This document shows, in pieces, positions 1 through 6,813 of a DNA stretch of 64,000 nucleotides. The notes below the pieces were generated by a model, which was not told the origin of the DNA, did no database searches, and worked only from the letters and a program-made list of their open reading frames with translations. The DNA comes from CBFDBF01 sp050291465 (GTDB taxonomy: Bacteria > Pseudomonadota > Gammaproteobacteria > Chromatiales > Chromatiaceae), in contig JBNKJV010000013.1 of NCBI GenBank assembly GCA_050291465.1, positions 1 through 64,000 on the forward strand, given 5' to 3'. Numbering within the stretch: position 1 is the first letter of the stretch; each line of letters starts with the position of its first letter. The position numbers and the translations under genes are program-made.

Positions 1-1
1 T

Positions 2-214
2 AATGGGTTTGCGTATTCAACTGTTTGTGGTGGTGAATGCGGCCCTCTCGGTTGTCCAGCTATACATTGGTATGGCGAATACAAAAATGGAAAAAAAGAT
101 GGTGAATGGTTAATACCTAACTCAGAAATAACTAATGACTCTTTTTTTATTTCGCCATTTGGCGAGTATAAGAAGATTAATTACATTAATGGTGAAAGAA
201 CACATAGCAAGTAG
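2..214 (+). CDS. C-terminal part of a MORN-repeat protein (5' end outside window)
   Basis: An open frame enters from the left edge and stops at TAG 212-214, giving about 70 residues. It contains the MORN-like stretch WYGEYKNGKKDGEW and further FGEYKK and INGE segments, which are the glycine/tyrosine pattern of MORN repeats also found in YwqK-type antitoxin-annotated proteins. The start lies outside the window, so full length and any signal peptide are unknown. It is followed immediately by an attC-like inverted repeat, so it is most simply a gene-cassette ORF. Function cannot be assigned; MORN repeats are generic surface or membrane-binding modules. Confidence 0.55.
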   Translation, partial: NGFAYSTVCGGECGPLGCPAIHWYGEYKNGKKDGEWLIPNSEITNDSFFISPFGEYKKINYINGERTHSK

Positions 215-286
215 CACAAGTCGTTCGCTACGCTAACTGGAACCTCGGCTTCGTCTCGGCTCCATAGCGTAAATGTTATAAGGCAT
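205..286 (+). repeat. attC-like cassette recombination site A
   Basis: Imperfect inverted repeat between two short rightward ORFs. Inner arms CGCTA (about 221) and TAGCG (about 265) pair, and the right end carries GTTATAAGGC directly before the next start codon, resembling the R' box of an integron attC. The CAAGTCGTTCGCT segment is of a kind common in attC sites. The left R'' box is degenerate. Confidence 0.45.
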
Positions 287-289
287 AAA

Positions 290-637
290 ATGAATCAGAG
301 TATATTTTTAATAATCCCCATAGTTATGGGTCCTTTATACGCAATGATGATTCGAAAAGAATCATGTAAAAATACCTGTTTATTATTAATCGCAATAGCT
401 TCGATTTTAACAATGTGGCTATCATTAATGCTGTCTTTCGGTTGGGATATTATTAAACCAACAGCGGAGGAGGCCTTCGCTACAGTTGATGAAATAATGA
501 ACAGAAATAATGATCTTCAATGGTTGCTAAGGTATATCTCGGAGACATTTGGTTGGTTTATTGGCGTGATTTACTTCTCGTTACTTTTCTTCATAGCGAA
601 GGTATTTAGGAATCGCTCAAAAGCAGCTTATATATAA
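290..637 (+). CDS. Small integral membrane protein, function unknown
   Basis: 115 residues with three hydrophobic segments, approximately residues 4-20, 30-50 and 88-104, and a short basic C-terminus. The central loop between the second and third segments is acidic. No family is recognised. The ATG lies 12-15 bases after a GTTATAAGGC box, the arrangement expected of the sole ORF of an integron cassette. Base composition is AT-rich compared with the housekeeping genes to the right, which supports acquisition by transfer. Coding status rests on length, start placement and membrane pattern only. Confidence 0.55.
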   Translation: MNQSIFLIIPIVMGPLYAMMIRKESCKNTCLLLIAIASILTMWLSLMLSFGWDIIKPTAEEAFATVDEIMNRNNDLQWLLRYISETFGWFIGVIYFSLLFFIAKVFRNRSKAAYI

Positions 638-707
638 TACAGAAACGATGTATGTGGAAATATTTATAAATATGTTATGAAAGTGTATTTTGGAATGCCT
701 TATATCA

Positions 708-798
708 ATTCGCTACAGTCGGCTGGTTGGTCTGTCACTTGGCTTGCCGGACAAGCTGCGTACCAGTATGCCGTCGGCAGCGTAGCTCAAACGTTAGC
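708..798 (+). repeat. attC-like cassette recombination site B
   Basis: Inverted repeat with outer arms GCTAC-AGTCGGC near 712 and GCCGTCGGCAGCGTAGC near 769-785, ending in ACGTTAGC at 791-798 just before the next gene. The loop is long and the arms imperfect, as in attC sites. Confidence 0.45.
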
Positions 799-822
799 TT
801 CATAACAAAGGAATTTCGCAAT

Positions 823-1296
823 ATGACGCTAGAAGAAGCGAGCCAATTGGCGACAATCGCAGGTGTGATTCTTGTTGTGCCTCAGTTGGTAATTGCTGTT
901 TATTCTATCGTGCGCAACAATCGTAGAGAAAAAATCAAGTCTACTCTTGATTACTACGAACAGATAAATCAACAGCTAAAGGTAGAAAAGAAAGTAATTA
1001 AGGAAAAATATGGTGAAGAGATAAATCGTGAACTTGCAATAAAAATTCACGATGAGAAGCAAGATGTTTCGTCTATCAATAGAATTCTGAATCTTTATGA
1101 ACGAATAGCGCTTGGGATTAACTTAGGGATATATGATATACATGCATTGAATAGAGCTAGTGGAAAATTATTGGTAAACAACTATATGCGGTTCAAGCCA
1201 TACATCGAATATAGGAGGGAGTTGATGCGTTCTCCTAATGCATGGTTGGAGTTTGAGAATCTTTACCGAAAACTGAATGAAATCCGCCAAAGCTAA
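823..1296 (+). CDS. Membrane-anchored DUF4760-like protein
   Basis: 157 residues from ATG 823, which has an AAAGGA ribosome site about 10 bases upstream; the frame stays open further upstream but that part runs through the attC-like repeat. Residues about 10-30 form one hydrophobic segment, followed by the basic turn RNNRREK and a helical, charged cytoplasmic domain. The pattern of one membrane helix followed by a segment beginning with a YYEQIN helix is reminiscent of DUF4760 proteins, an assignment made from memory. No catalytic motif is visible. It lies between two attC-like repeats and points the same way as its neighbours, consistent with a cassette. Confidence 0.6.
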   Translation: MTLEEASQLATIAGVILVVPQLVIAVYSIVRNNRREKIKSTLDYYEQINQQLKVEKKVIKEKYGEEINRELAIKIHDEKQDVSSINRILNLYERIALGINLGIYDIHALNRASGKLLVNNYMRFKPYIEYRRELMRSPNAWLEFENLYRKLNEIRQS

Positions 1297-1371
1297 TAAG
1301 GCAGTAAACGCGGGCGATTTTTCATTCGCTGCGCTCACCATGAATACGTCGGTTACGCCTGCCGTTAGCCG
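1291..1371 (+). repeat. attC-like cassette recombination site C
   Basis: Starts at the stop codon of the preceding gene. Outer arms GCTAA-TAA-GGCAG (about 1292) and CTGCC-GTTAGC (about 1359-1370) pair, with an inner GTAA/TTAC pairing, and the next ORF starts 8 bases after the GTTAGC box. Confidence 0.5.
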
Positions 1372-1378
1372 TAAGAAC

Positions 1379-1864
1379 ATGCTTATGAGCCGTCGCTTCT
1401 TTTTGCTCCCACTCCTCCTGGCCAGCTTGTCTGCTGCCGCATCTCCTTTAGACGGTGAGTGGAAAGTAATTAGGCCATGTGACGGAGCGACAGGAATTTA
1501 CGCAGAGCGTTGCTCGGAAGGCATGCGAGACTATTTCTGGCTCGACCTTTGGACCAACGGCGATTCGGTGTGTGGATTCCACATTTCTACAGGTCACCTC
1601 GGCAGTCGGGTGGACGAGGGTGACCTACTAAATGGCCGCCCAACGATTACCGGTTTGGCGGATGGCGCTGTCGCGAAAGTGCACTTTCGCAGTGCTTGGG
1701 GGGCGACAGGTACGGCCACGATTCGGGTCGAAGATCAAAAACTCAATTGGGAGGTCTTAGACCAAACAGAAGGGCAGTCATGGATACCGCGTCAAGCAAT
1801 TCTTCTAAAACAACAAGTATCTTCCAAGAAGGAACGGCGCGAGTGTCCGGAAAAAGAGCCGTGA
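1379..1864 (+). CDS. Exported protein of unknown function
   Basis: 161 residues from ATG 1379 (ATG 1385 is equally possible). A classical signal peptide is visible: basic RR, a hydrophobic core FFLLPLLLASLSAAA and a small-residue cleavage region before SPLDGEW. The mature part has two cysteines near its start (CDG and ERC) that could form a disulfide, and beta-rich sequence such as GTATIRVEDQKLNWEVL, suggesting a small lipocalin-like or beta-sandwich periplasmic protein. No family is recognised. Longer starts upstream would include the attC-like repeat and are rejected. The GC content is higher than in its neighbours, as expected if cassettes have different origins. Confidence 0.6.
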   Translation: MLMSRRFFLLPLLLASLSAAASPLDGEWKVIRPCDGATGIYAERCSEGMRDYFWLDLWTNGDSVCGFHISTGHLGSRVDEGDLLNGRPTITGLADGAVAKVHFRSAWGATGTATIRVEDQKLNWEVLDQTEGQSWIPRQAILLKQQVSSKKERRECPEKEP

Positions 1865-1877
1865 GTCGCTCGGTGTG

Positions 1878-1960
1878 GCCGCTAACATTTTGATCGAGGC
1901 GAACCCGTGCAATCGGCGTCGCGCGCCGTGCGTACGGTCCGGTTGCCTTTAACGTTATGC
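1878..1960 (+). repeat. attC-like cassette recombination site D (best example)
   Basis: Left box GCTAAC at 1881-1886 and right box GTTATGC at 1954-1960 are inverted partners. The inner arms GAGGCGAACCCG and CGGTTGCCTT pair if one base is bulged out, the hallmark extrahelical base of attC. A GC-rich palindromic centre GGCGTCGCGCGCC occupies the loop. The next ORF starts 4 bases after the right box. Confidence 0.6.
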
Positions 1961-1964
1961 AATT

Positions 1965-2445
1965 ATGAAAAAACTCATCCTTACAATACTTCTGCTCCTA
2001 TCGGGAATTACTATGGCTGAAACGCTAATCAAGGAAGAGTCATTCCATGTCAAGTTACCGGACAATTGGTCTCATATTGATACTTCAGATGAAGAGGGCG
2101 TTTGGGTTTATCAAAGTTCAGATGGTAATGAGCGACTTACCGTTTCAATAATGTATTTCACCAAAACGCCTAGTTTTAGAGAAATCAAAGAATCAATAGA
2201 GGCTTATGTGGATATCCGAAAAAATGCATTCTAGCATTTCCATTTCACCTGACGAATACAAAGAGTATCCTGCTGCTATAACTAATATGTTTTTAGAGAA
2301 AGGGCCAGAAGATAGGAAAGCAGCGAACAAAACAATTGCAACCAAAGTAGGTATTGCCAATTTCTACTATGAATCATACGAAGAAATCAGTGCCTTTATG
2401 GAGAAGTTAAAATCGATTTTGGCTAATACCGGGTTTGCTAGCTAA
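1965..2445 (+). pseudogene. Frameshifted exported cassette gene
   Basis: The first frame (1965-2234) encodes a signal peptide (MKKLILTILLLLSGITMA) and an N-terminal domain, then stops at TAG 2232-2234. The second frame, offset by +1, continues without a gap to TAA 2443-2445 and ends with a charged helical segment. The switch point is a run of six A at about 2219-2224; removing one A joins both parts into a protein of about 160 residues. The shift needed is +1, so it is not a standard -1 slippery-site frameshift. Either the gene is inactivated or the run is a sequencing error. The intact product would resemble small exported stress-type proteins, but no family is recognised. Confidence 0.6.
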
Positions 2446-2520
2446 AATGCATTGCCATTGACATCCAGTGGATGCGCGTTATTGCTCAGCCCCACTGAGC
2501 CGTTTTTGAATGTGCATTTA
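2443..2520 (+). repeat. attC-like inverted repeat E
   Basis: Outer arms AAATGCA (2445-2451) and TGCATTT (2513-2519) are perfect inverted copies, with an inner CAGTGG/CCACTG pair. It begins at the stop codon of the frameshifted gene. No canonical GTTRRRY box is obvious, so the attC label is tentative. Confidence 0.4.
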
Positions 2521-2636
2521 ATATTATTAGGTCAACAATTACAGATGAAGAGCTTGAAAAATATTTTGCCGGAAAAATAGATTTCAAAGCACTAATGAAG
2601 CAAGTAAGTAATAAATATGGTATTTGTGACCAGTAA
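2499..2636 (+). pseudogene. Possible truncated ORF remnant
   Basis: An open frame runs to TAA 2634-2636 and could encode about 45 residues including ITDEELEKYFAGKIDF, which looks like a natural amphipathic protein segment. There is no start codon before ATG 2598, so this may be the tail of a cassette gene whose 5' part was lost at the preceding repeat. From 2637 to 2736 nothing else is recognised. Confidence 0.25.
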
Positions 2637-2736
2637 CAACACAAATACACAAAGCAATTTTGTCAATATTGCCAGCTACGAGGATTAAGACCTCAGACTC
2701 GTCTTGGGTTCTTACAGAAAACGTTCGGACTTAATA

Positions 2737-3057
2737 ATGAATAAAAGAAAGCATTTAATCCTAATTTGGGTGCTGTTTATTTTAACAACCGGCTCCTTGC
2801 CAATATGGATAGGAGTCTTATTCTCCGTAGGACAACAGCTTATTTCGGGATTTGATGATTTACCTGTATTCTCAATTATTACTGGGTTGCTCATAGGCGG
2901 GATTTTGTCGGCCGGACTTGTAATATACGTTTTTACCCGTGCACTTGAACAACGGTACCAAACACTAAAACGTATGGTATTCACCGTGTTCGTCTTTGAG
3001 ATGTTTGTATGGAGCAGTGGCATCCTCTTAACAAGATACGTAATTGAAGCAAGTTAA
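2737..3057 (+). CDS. Small membrane protein, function unknown
   Basis: 106 residues from ATG 2737. Three predicted membrane helices: about residues 7-30, 42-64 and 76-100, with few charges between them apart from the RALEQRYQTLKR loop. The upstream in-frame ATG at 2704 would add an implausible basic extension. It belongs to the same AT-rich, rightward series of short genes. No known family is recognised; a cassette-encoded membrane protein is the most that can be said. Confidence 0.55.
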   Translation: MNKRKHLILIWVLFILTTGSLPIWIGVLFSVGQQLISGFDDLPVFSIITGLLIGGILSAGLVIYVFTRALEQRYQTLKRMVFTVFVFEMFVWSSGILLTRYVIEAS

Positions 3058-3140
3058 CACAACAAGCATATACTCCCGTTGGTCGCTGGGACCCCGCTAT
3101 TGGATCAGCCCCTTACAAAACGCGTTAATCGCAAATAAGC
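3056..3140 (+). repeat. Weak attC-like region F
   Basis: Follows the stop of the preceding gene and contains GCGTTAATCGC near 3121-3131 and CGTTGGTCGCTGGGACCCCG, which resembles attC inner segments, but the pairing arms are poor. Confidence 0.25.
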
Positions 3141-3163
3141 GGCAAAATTATCAGTGATATTCT

Positions 3164-4015
3164 ATGCGAGAGAAACACTACACCATCAAAGCAATGAGCC
3201 GAAAGGAAGTGGATATTGCTATTGAATGGGCGGCAAAGGAAGGATGGAATCCAGGGCTTCATGATGCGGACTGCTACTATTCCGCTGATCCGAACGGCTT
3301 TCTCATAGGGCTGCTAGGTGACGAGCCCATTGCCACGATCTCTGCGGTGAGATACGGAGAAACCTTTGGCTTCCTGGGGTTCTATATCGTTAAACCGGAG
3401 TACCGGGGCAAAGGGTATGGTGTTCAAATCTGGAATGCCGGCCTTAAGTATCTTGAGGGGCGGAATATTGGTCTTGATGGCGTTGTGGCTCAGCAAGATA
3501 ACTACAAAAAATCAGGCTTCAAACTCGCTTATCGCAATATTCGCTACGAAGGAATCGGCGGCGGTGAACTACATCAGATATCGGAGATTGTGCCACTGTC
3601 CTCGTTACCGTTTGAAACCATTGACTCATACGATCGGCCGTTTTTTCCGGAAAAACGATCTCAGTTTGTAAAATCCTGGGTCAATCAGGCAGATAGTCAT
3701 GCCCTGGGAATCATGCAGGGCGGCAAACTGGCCGGCTATGGTGTCATACGTCGGTGCCGTACTGGTTACAAAATCGGTCCTCTTATCGCGGAAACCCCCG
3801 ACTTGGCTGAATCACTTTTTTTGGCATTAAAATCCAAGGCCGACTCGTCGCAACCGGTTTATCTTGATGTGCCGGAAGTCAATCCAGCAGCTGTGGCGCT
3901 GGCAGAGCGCTATAATATGGCAGCTTCGTTTGAGACGGCCAGAATGTATACGGATGAAGTTCCGGATATGCCGTTAAATCGCCTTTTTGGCGTAACTTCT
4001 TTTGAAATCGGGTGA
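3164..4015 (+). CDS. GNAT-family N-acetyltransferase with YitH/HsmA-type C-terminal domain
   Basis: 283 residues. The N-terminal half is a GNAT fold: the acetyl-CoA pyrophosphate loop lies in YRGKGYGVQIWNAG (about residues 80-93), preceded by the beta4 segment GFLGFYIVKPEY. The C-terminal half (about 150-283) is a second, partly degenerate GNAT-like domain, as in proteins annotated Acetyltransf_18. Acceptor substrate is unknown. It is the longest ORF in the AT-rich left region and lies between attC-like repeats; acetyltransferases are frequent integron cargo. Start ATG 3164 is the first in frame after the repeat. Confidence 0.8.
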   Translation: MREKHYTIKAMSRKEVDIAIEWAAKEGWNPGLHDADCYYSADPNGFLIGLLGDEPIATISAVRYGETFGFLGFYIVKPEYRGKGYGVQIWNAGLKYLEGRNIGLDGVVAQQDNYKKSGFKLAYRNIRYEGIGGGELHQISEIVPLSSLPFETIDSYDRPFFPEKRSQFVKSWVNQADSHALGIMQGGKLAGYGVIRRCRTGYKIGPLIAETPDLAESLFLALKSKADSSQPVYLDVPEVNPAAVALAERYNMAASFETARMYTDEVPDMPLNRLFGVTSFEIG

Positions 4016-4036
4016 ACGAGGTATGGCGGTTGACAT

Positions 4037-4098
4037 AAAGCTGTAACGGAAAATTAGCCGCGTCGCGGTGAAATTCCGCTGAGCTTTACGTTAAGAGC
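4037..4098 (+). repeat. attC-like cassette recombination site G
   Basis: Arms AAAGCT-GTAA-CGGAA and TTCCGC-TG-AGCTTT form a near-perfect stem around a short GCCGCGTCGCGGTG loop, ending in ACGTTAAGAGC. The next start codon follows 18 bases later. Confidence 0.5.
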
Positions 4099-4115
4099 TT
4101 AGAGAGTAAAAATTG

Positions 4116-4520
4116 ATGGAAAATGTTATCTTAATCGTCTTTATATTGACTACACAATCAAGCTACACCAATGAAGGTGAATCGCCTGGGTCCAAGGAAA
4201 ATTTTGATACTATTCAATGGTGGTTAACTCGAGAAAAAACATTTCGCATCAGTACCTTCGCCAAAACAAACGATATTCATATATATGAAATTGGCGGCCC
4301 AATAAATCCTGCAAAAGCCATAGAAAATACAGAACTGCATTATGGAGATATTATTGCCTCCAAACACATTATTAATCTAGTTGATGCGAGTGATGAATCT
4401 ACAGTAAACACCGCAATTGTAGAGGAGTTGACGAAAGGCCAATTAGAAATAGTCAAGCATCTCCGGACCGGATTCTGGAATTACGATGGACGTAAATACA
4501 CAACACAGACAGAACCCTAA
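4116..4520 (+). CDS. Hypothetical cassette protein
   Basis: 134 residues from ATG 4116 (a TTG directly before it is also in frame). The first dozen residues are hydrophobic (ENVILIVFILTT) and could be a short signal or anchor. The rest is hydrophilic with a mix of beta strands and helices and no cysteine. No family or motif is recognised. The ORF starts shortly after an ACGTTAAGAGC box and stops just before another attC-like repeat, which is the main reason for accepting it as a gene. Confidence 0.5.
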   Translation: MENVILIVFILTTQSSYTNEGESPGSKENFDTIQWWLTREKTFRISTFAKTNDIHIYEIGGPINPAKAIENTELHYGDIIASKHIINLVDASDESTVNTAIVEELTKGQLEIVKHLRTGFWNYDGRKYTTQTEP

Positions 4521-4523
4521 AGC

Positions 4524-4628
4524 ACTTAACAAAACATATCAGCCGACCACGATCCTTCACTGGTAATTTGGAAACAAGATCCTGAAAACAAGGGTCGTGG
4601 TTCTTGGGCCATTAACCGTTATGTTATC
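4524..4628 (+). repeat. attC-like cassette recombination site H
   Basis: Begins with CTTAAC at 4525-4530 and ends with CCGTTATGTTATCG. Inner arms ACCACGATCC and GGGTCGTGGT pair. Placed between a stop codon and the start of the last rightward gene of the series. Confidence 0.45.
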
Positions 4629-4652
4629 GAAACCAACTGGAAATATCAGAAC

Positions 4653-4964
4653 ATGTCACAATTCAACGATGTAACAATTACTAAAGAGGCAAACATCTAT
4701 TTTGACGGCCGGGTTACGAGCAGAACCGTACTCTTCGCGGACGGCTCGAAAAAGACTCTGGGCATAATGCTTCCTGGTGATTACGAATTTAGTACGGATA
4801 AAAAGGAGTTGATGGAGATTCTATCGGGGGATCTGGAAATACAATTGCCCGGTGAGGATTGGAGAAAAGTATCGGCCATGGAGTCGTTTGAAGTGCCGGC
4901 GAACTCGAGCTTTAAGTTGAAAATCCTTAAAGTGACTGATTACTGCTGCAGCTATCTGGACTGA
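4653..4964 (+). CDS. ppnP: Pyrimidine/purine nucleoside phosphorylase (PpnP/YaiE family)
   Basis: 103 residues, the usual length for this single-domain cupin family (about 94 in E. coli). Recognisable family segments are NIYFDGRVTSRTV, LGIMLPGDYEFSTDKKELMEILSGDLEIQLPG, ESFEVPANSSFKLKI and the C-terminal TDYCCSYLD. The family catalyses phosphorolysis of various nucleosides to free base and ribose-1-phosphate in the cytosol. It is the last of the rightward accessory genes and is followed by a strong bidirectional terminator. Its position after an attC-like repeat suggests it may be cassette-borne. Confidence 0.85.
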   Translation: MSQFNDVTITKEANIYFDGRVTSRTVLFADGSKKTLGIMLPGDYEFSTDKKELMEILSGDLEIQLPGEDWRKVSAMESFEVPANSSFKLKILKVTDYCCSYLD

Positions 4965-4973
4965 AGGTAAAAC

Positions 4974-5001
4974 AAAAAGGGGGCGAAAGCCCCCTTTTTG
5001 T
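4974..5001. terminator. Bidirectional intrinsic terminator
   Basis: GGGGG-CGAAAG-CCCCC stem flanked by A5 on the left and T5 on the right, so it works on both strands. It separates the rightward ppnP from the leftward aldolase gene and marks the right end of the accessory array. Confidence 0.85.
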
Positions 5002-5020
5002 TAGTGCAAGATGGTTAAGT

Positions 5021-5980
5021 TCAGCTCGTTACATCGGTTGAGTCAAGATAGAAGTCGTAGCAGTTATCCTTCCTGCTGCTGTCGCCCCGGCATTTCATAG
5101 CTTCTCGTGGGTGCTGGTTGAGGTGACCGCTGATCCCGTAGATATCATTAAAGCCCCATTCGATGATGGAGCGAAGGGGAACGAATTCCTCCTGTATGAC
5201 CTTGTAGATCGGCCGTACGTCAAACTTCGGGTTCTTCAGGAAATTCAGCAGCAGTTCCAGATTGCAGTTGCCCGCACCGCGGCCGATGCCGTTGATGGTG
5301 GCGTCCAGCATGTTGACCCCGTCGATGATGGCCTGCTGGGTGTTGGAAAAGGCCAGCTGCTGGTTGTTGTGGGCATGGAATCCGAGTTCCTTGTCGGGGG
5401 CATGCTTCTTGTACAGCTCCAGGTAGTCCGTGACCTGCTCGGAGTAGAAGGCGCCGTAGCTGTCCACCAGGTAGAGGTAATCGATCTCCGGTGTATCGTT
5501 GACCTGTTCCAGGGCCTCGATCAGGTCCGAGCGGATGGCGGCGGAGCAGGCCATGATATTGATGGTGGTCAGGTAGCCGAGATCCTTTGAACGCTTCGCC
5601 AGGTCAATGCCCTTATCGATATCCGGTACGTAACAAGCAGTCCGGATCATGTCGGAAGGGCTCTGATCCGCAGGTTTCAGGATGGAGAAATCCACCCGTC
5701 CCACATCGAACATGACGGCGATCAGCGGCCGGTATTCGCTGTCATGGGAGTCGATTACCCGTTTCAGGTCATCGTCGTCGCAGAAGTTCCATTTGCCGTA
5801 CTTGTCCCGGGTGTATTCGTCGCTTTCAGCAAGCTTCTTCCCGAGCTCCACGATGTCGACTCCGGAATCGCAGGCGGCCCGGTAGACCGCTTTTACGAAA
5901 TCATCGGTGAAACGGTAGTTGTTGATCAGCCCCCCGTCCCTGATGGTGCAGTCCAGGACCTTGATCTCTTCTCGGTACAT
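5021..5980 (-). CDS. DRE-TIM metallolyase-type aldolase (HMGL-like)
   Basis: 319 residues starting at ATG 5980, chosen because GAGG lies 10 bases upstream. Hallmarks of the DRE-TIM superfamily are present: the N-terminal LDCTIRDGG (variant of the DRE motif), the metal-binding GFHAHNN segment in the C-terminal half of the barrel, and GIGRGAGN. The family catalyses aldol or Claisen-type carbon-carbon cleavage or condensation with a divalent metal (HMG-CoA lyase, 4-hydroxy-2-oxovalerate aldolase, isopropylmalate synthase). It lacks a long C-terminal regulatory domain, so it is not a standard LeuA. The substrate is not predictable; such orphan aldolases often lie in surface-sugar loci. Transcribed alone, convergent to ppnP. 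Confidence 0.8.
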   Translation of the reverse strand: MYREEIKVLDCTIRDGGLINNYRFTDDFVKAVYRAACDSGVDIVELGKKLAESDEYTRDKYGKWNFCDDDDLKRVIDSHDSEYRPLIAVMFDVGRVDFSILKPADQSPSDMIRTACYVPDIDKGIDLAKRSKDLGYLTTINIMACSAAIRSDLIEALEQVNDTPEIDYLYLVDSYGAFYSEQVTDYLELYKKHAPDKELGFHAHNNQQLAFSNTQQAIIDGVNMLDATINGIGRGAGNCNLELLLNFLKNPKFDVRPIYKVIQEEFVPLRSIIEWGFNDIYGISGHLNQHPREAMKCRGDSSRKDNCYDFYLDSTDVTS

Positions 5981-6188
5981 CGAAATAACCCCTCGGCGAG
6001 TTGGCAAATTCCCCGCCCACGGCCGGGAGTTTCGCGTAACAGTAGCATTGAACAGGGAATACTAAGGCATAGGGCGATAAAAAACGAGTAAGAAGTAGGT
6101 TTATTTCGCCCAGGTTAAGGGGCGGCCATAACAGGAAAACTATGGTCACCAGAAGGATTTCGTCCCTACTCCAAGTGCTAAAGGAGGG

Positions 6189-6217
6189 TTGCCTGGGAAC
6201 AAGGGGTATGTCAGAAT
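6189..6217 (+). promoter_or_regulatory. Candidate sigma70 promoter of tRNA-fMet
   Basis: TTGCCT at 6189-6194 and CAGAAT at 6212-6217 with 17-base spacing, ending 11 bases before the tRNA. The -10 element is weak. Confidence 0.4.
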
Positions 6218-6228
6218 GTACGGATCAG

Positions 6229-6305
<77 letters not shown>

Positions 6306-6310
6306 AACAG

Positions 6311-6337
6311 AAAAGGCCGCCGATAGGCGGCCTTTTG
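6311..6337 (+). terminator. Intrinsic terminator after tRNA-fMet
   Basis: AAAAGGCCGCC-GATA-GGCGGCCTTTT hairpin with a short T run, directly downstream of the tRNA. Confidence 0.8.
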
Positions 6338-6355
6338 CTTTTCAAGATCCAAATC

Positions 6356-6371
6356 GGATTTGAACCTACGA
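6356..6371 (-). other. Inverted 16-nt copy of the tRNA-fMet T-arm
   Basis: The reverse complement of 6356-6371 is identical to 6276-6291 of the tRNA (TCGTAGGTTCAAATCC). It is outside any tRNA fold, so it is a scar of rearrangement or insertion at the tRNA. Confidence 0.7.
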
Positions 6372-6419
6372 TGTCAAAAAAGCAGGTTCACAAGCGCCGG
6401 AAGGCGCGCAGAACGAGCG

Positions 6420-6486
6420 TGTAGGAGCCCTCTCCTGAGGGCGATCTGCTCGGGTCCCACATCGCCCACGGGAGTGGGCTCCTACA
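6420..6486. repeat. REP-type extragenic palindrome
   Basis: Outer arms TGTAGGAGCCC and GGGCTCCTACA and inner GGGCGAT/ATCGCCC arms form a long hairpin. The GTAGGAGCCC...GGGCGAT form is characteristic of REP elements mobilised by RAYT transposases in gammaproteobacteria. Confidence 0.75.
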
Positions 6487-6519
6487 AAATCAATATAGCG
6501 GGGCCACGAGTCAGCGAGT

Positions 6520-6570
6520 AAATCCTGCGCCCGCTACCAAATTTGAAATAGGCCACCGACGGGCGGCCGG
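6520..6570 (+). other. Duplicated 3' end of tRNA-fMet plus decayed terminator
   Basis: Positions 6520-6541 repeat the tRNA 3' end 6286-6307 with one mismatch (AAATCCTGC then CCCGCTACCA). What follows, GGCCACCGACGGGCGGCC, is a degraded copy of the tRNA terminator. This is the form of an attachment-site duplicate. Between 6571 and 6800 no other feature is recognised. Confidence 0.65.
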
Positions 6571-6813
6571 TGTTCTATTCCGGAATTTCGTTCCTACGCT
6601 CCATCATGGGATCCAGATAATAAACGGTTGCCGGAAAATCCCACGTCTTTTGATCAATGCGGTGTCAATATTTTTTACAGTCATTTCGAAACTTAATGGT
6701 GATTGGATTCCCAACCAATTGATATTTTTACGTTTATTGTTTTCGGTATATTTATTGCAACTTTAGTTAGAAGTGTTGGGAGTAAATTTCAGGTATTGAT
6801 GAATAAGGACCAT

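Noticed and set aside
2212..2235. Programmed -1 frameshift at the A-rich run
   Set aside because: The shift needed is +1, and no stimulatory hairpin is evident downstream.
2206..2445. Independent small gene in the second frame of the broken cassette gene
   Set aside because: Its start lacks a ribosome site and the frame continues the upstream protein exactly at the A6 run.
6520..6541. Second tRNA gene
   Set aside because: Only the 3' 22 nt are present; no anticodon arm or D-arm can be formed.
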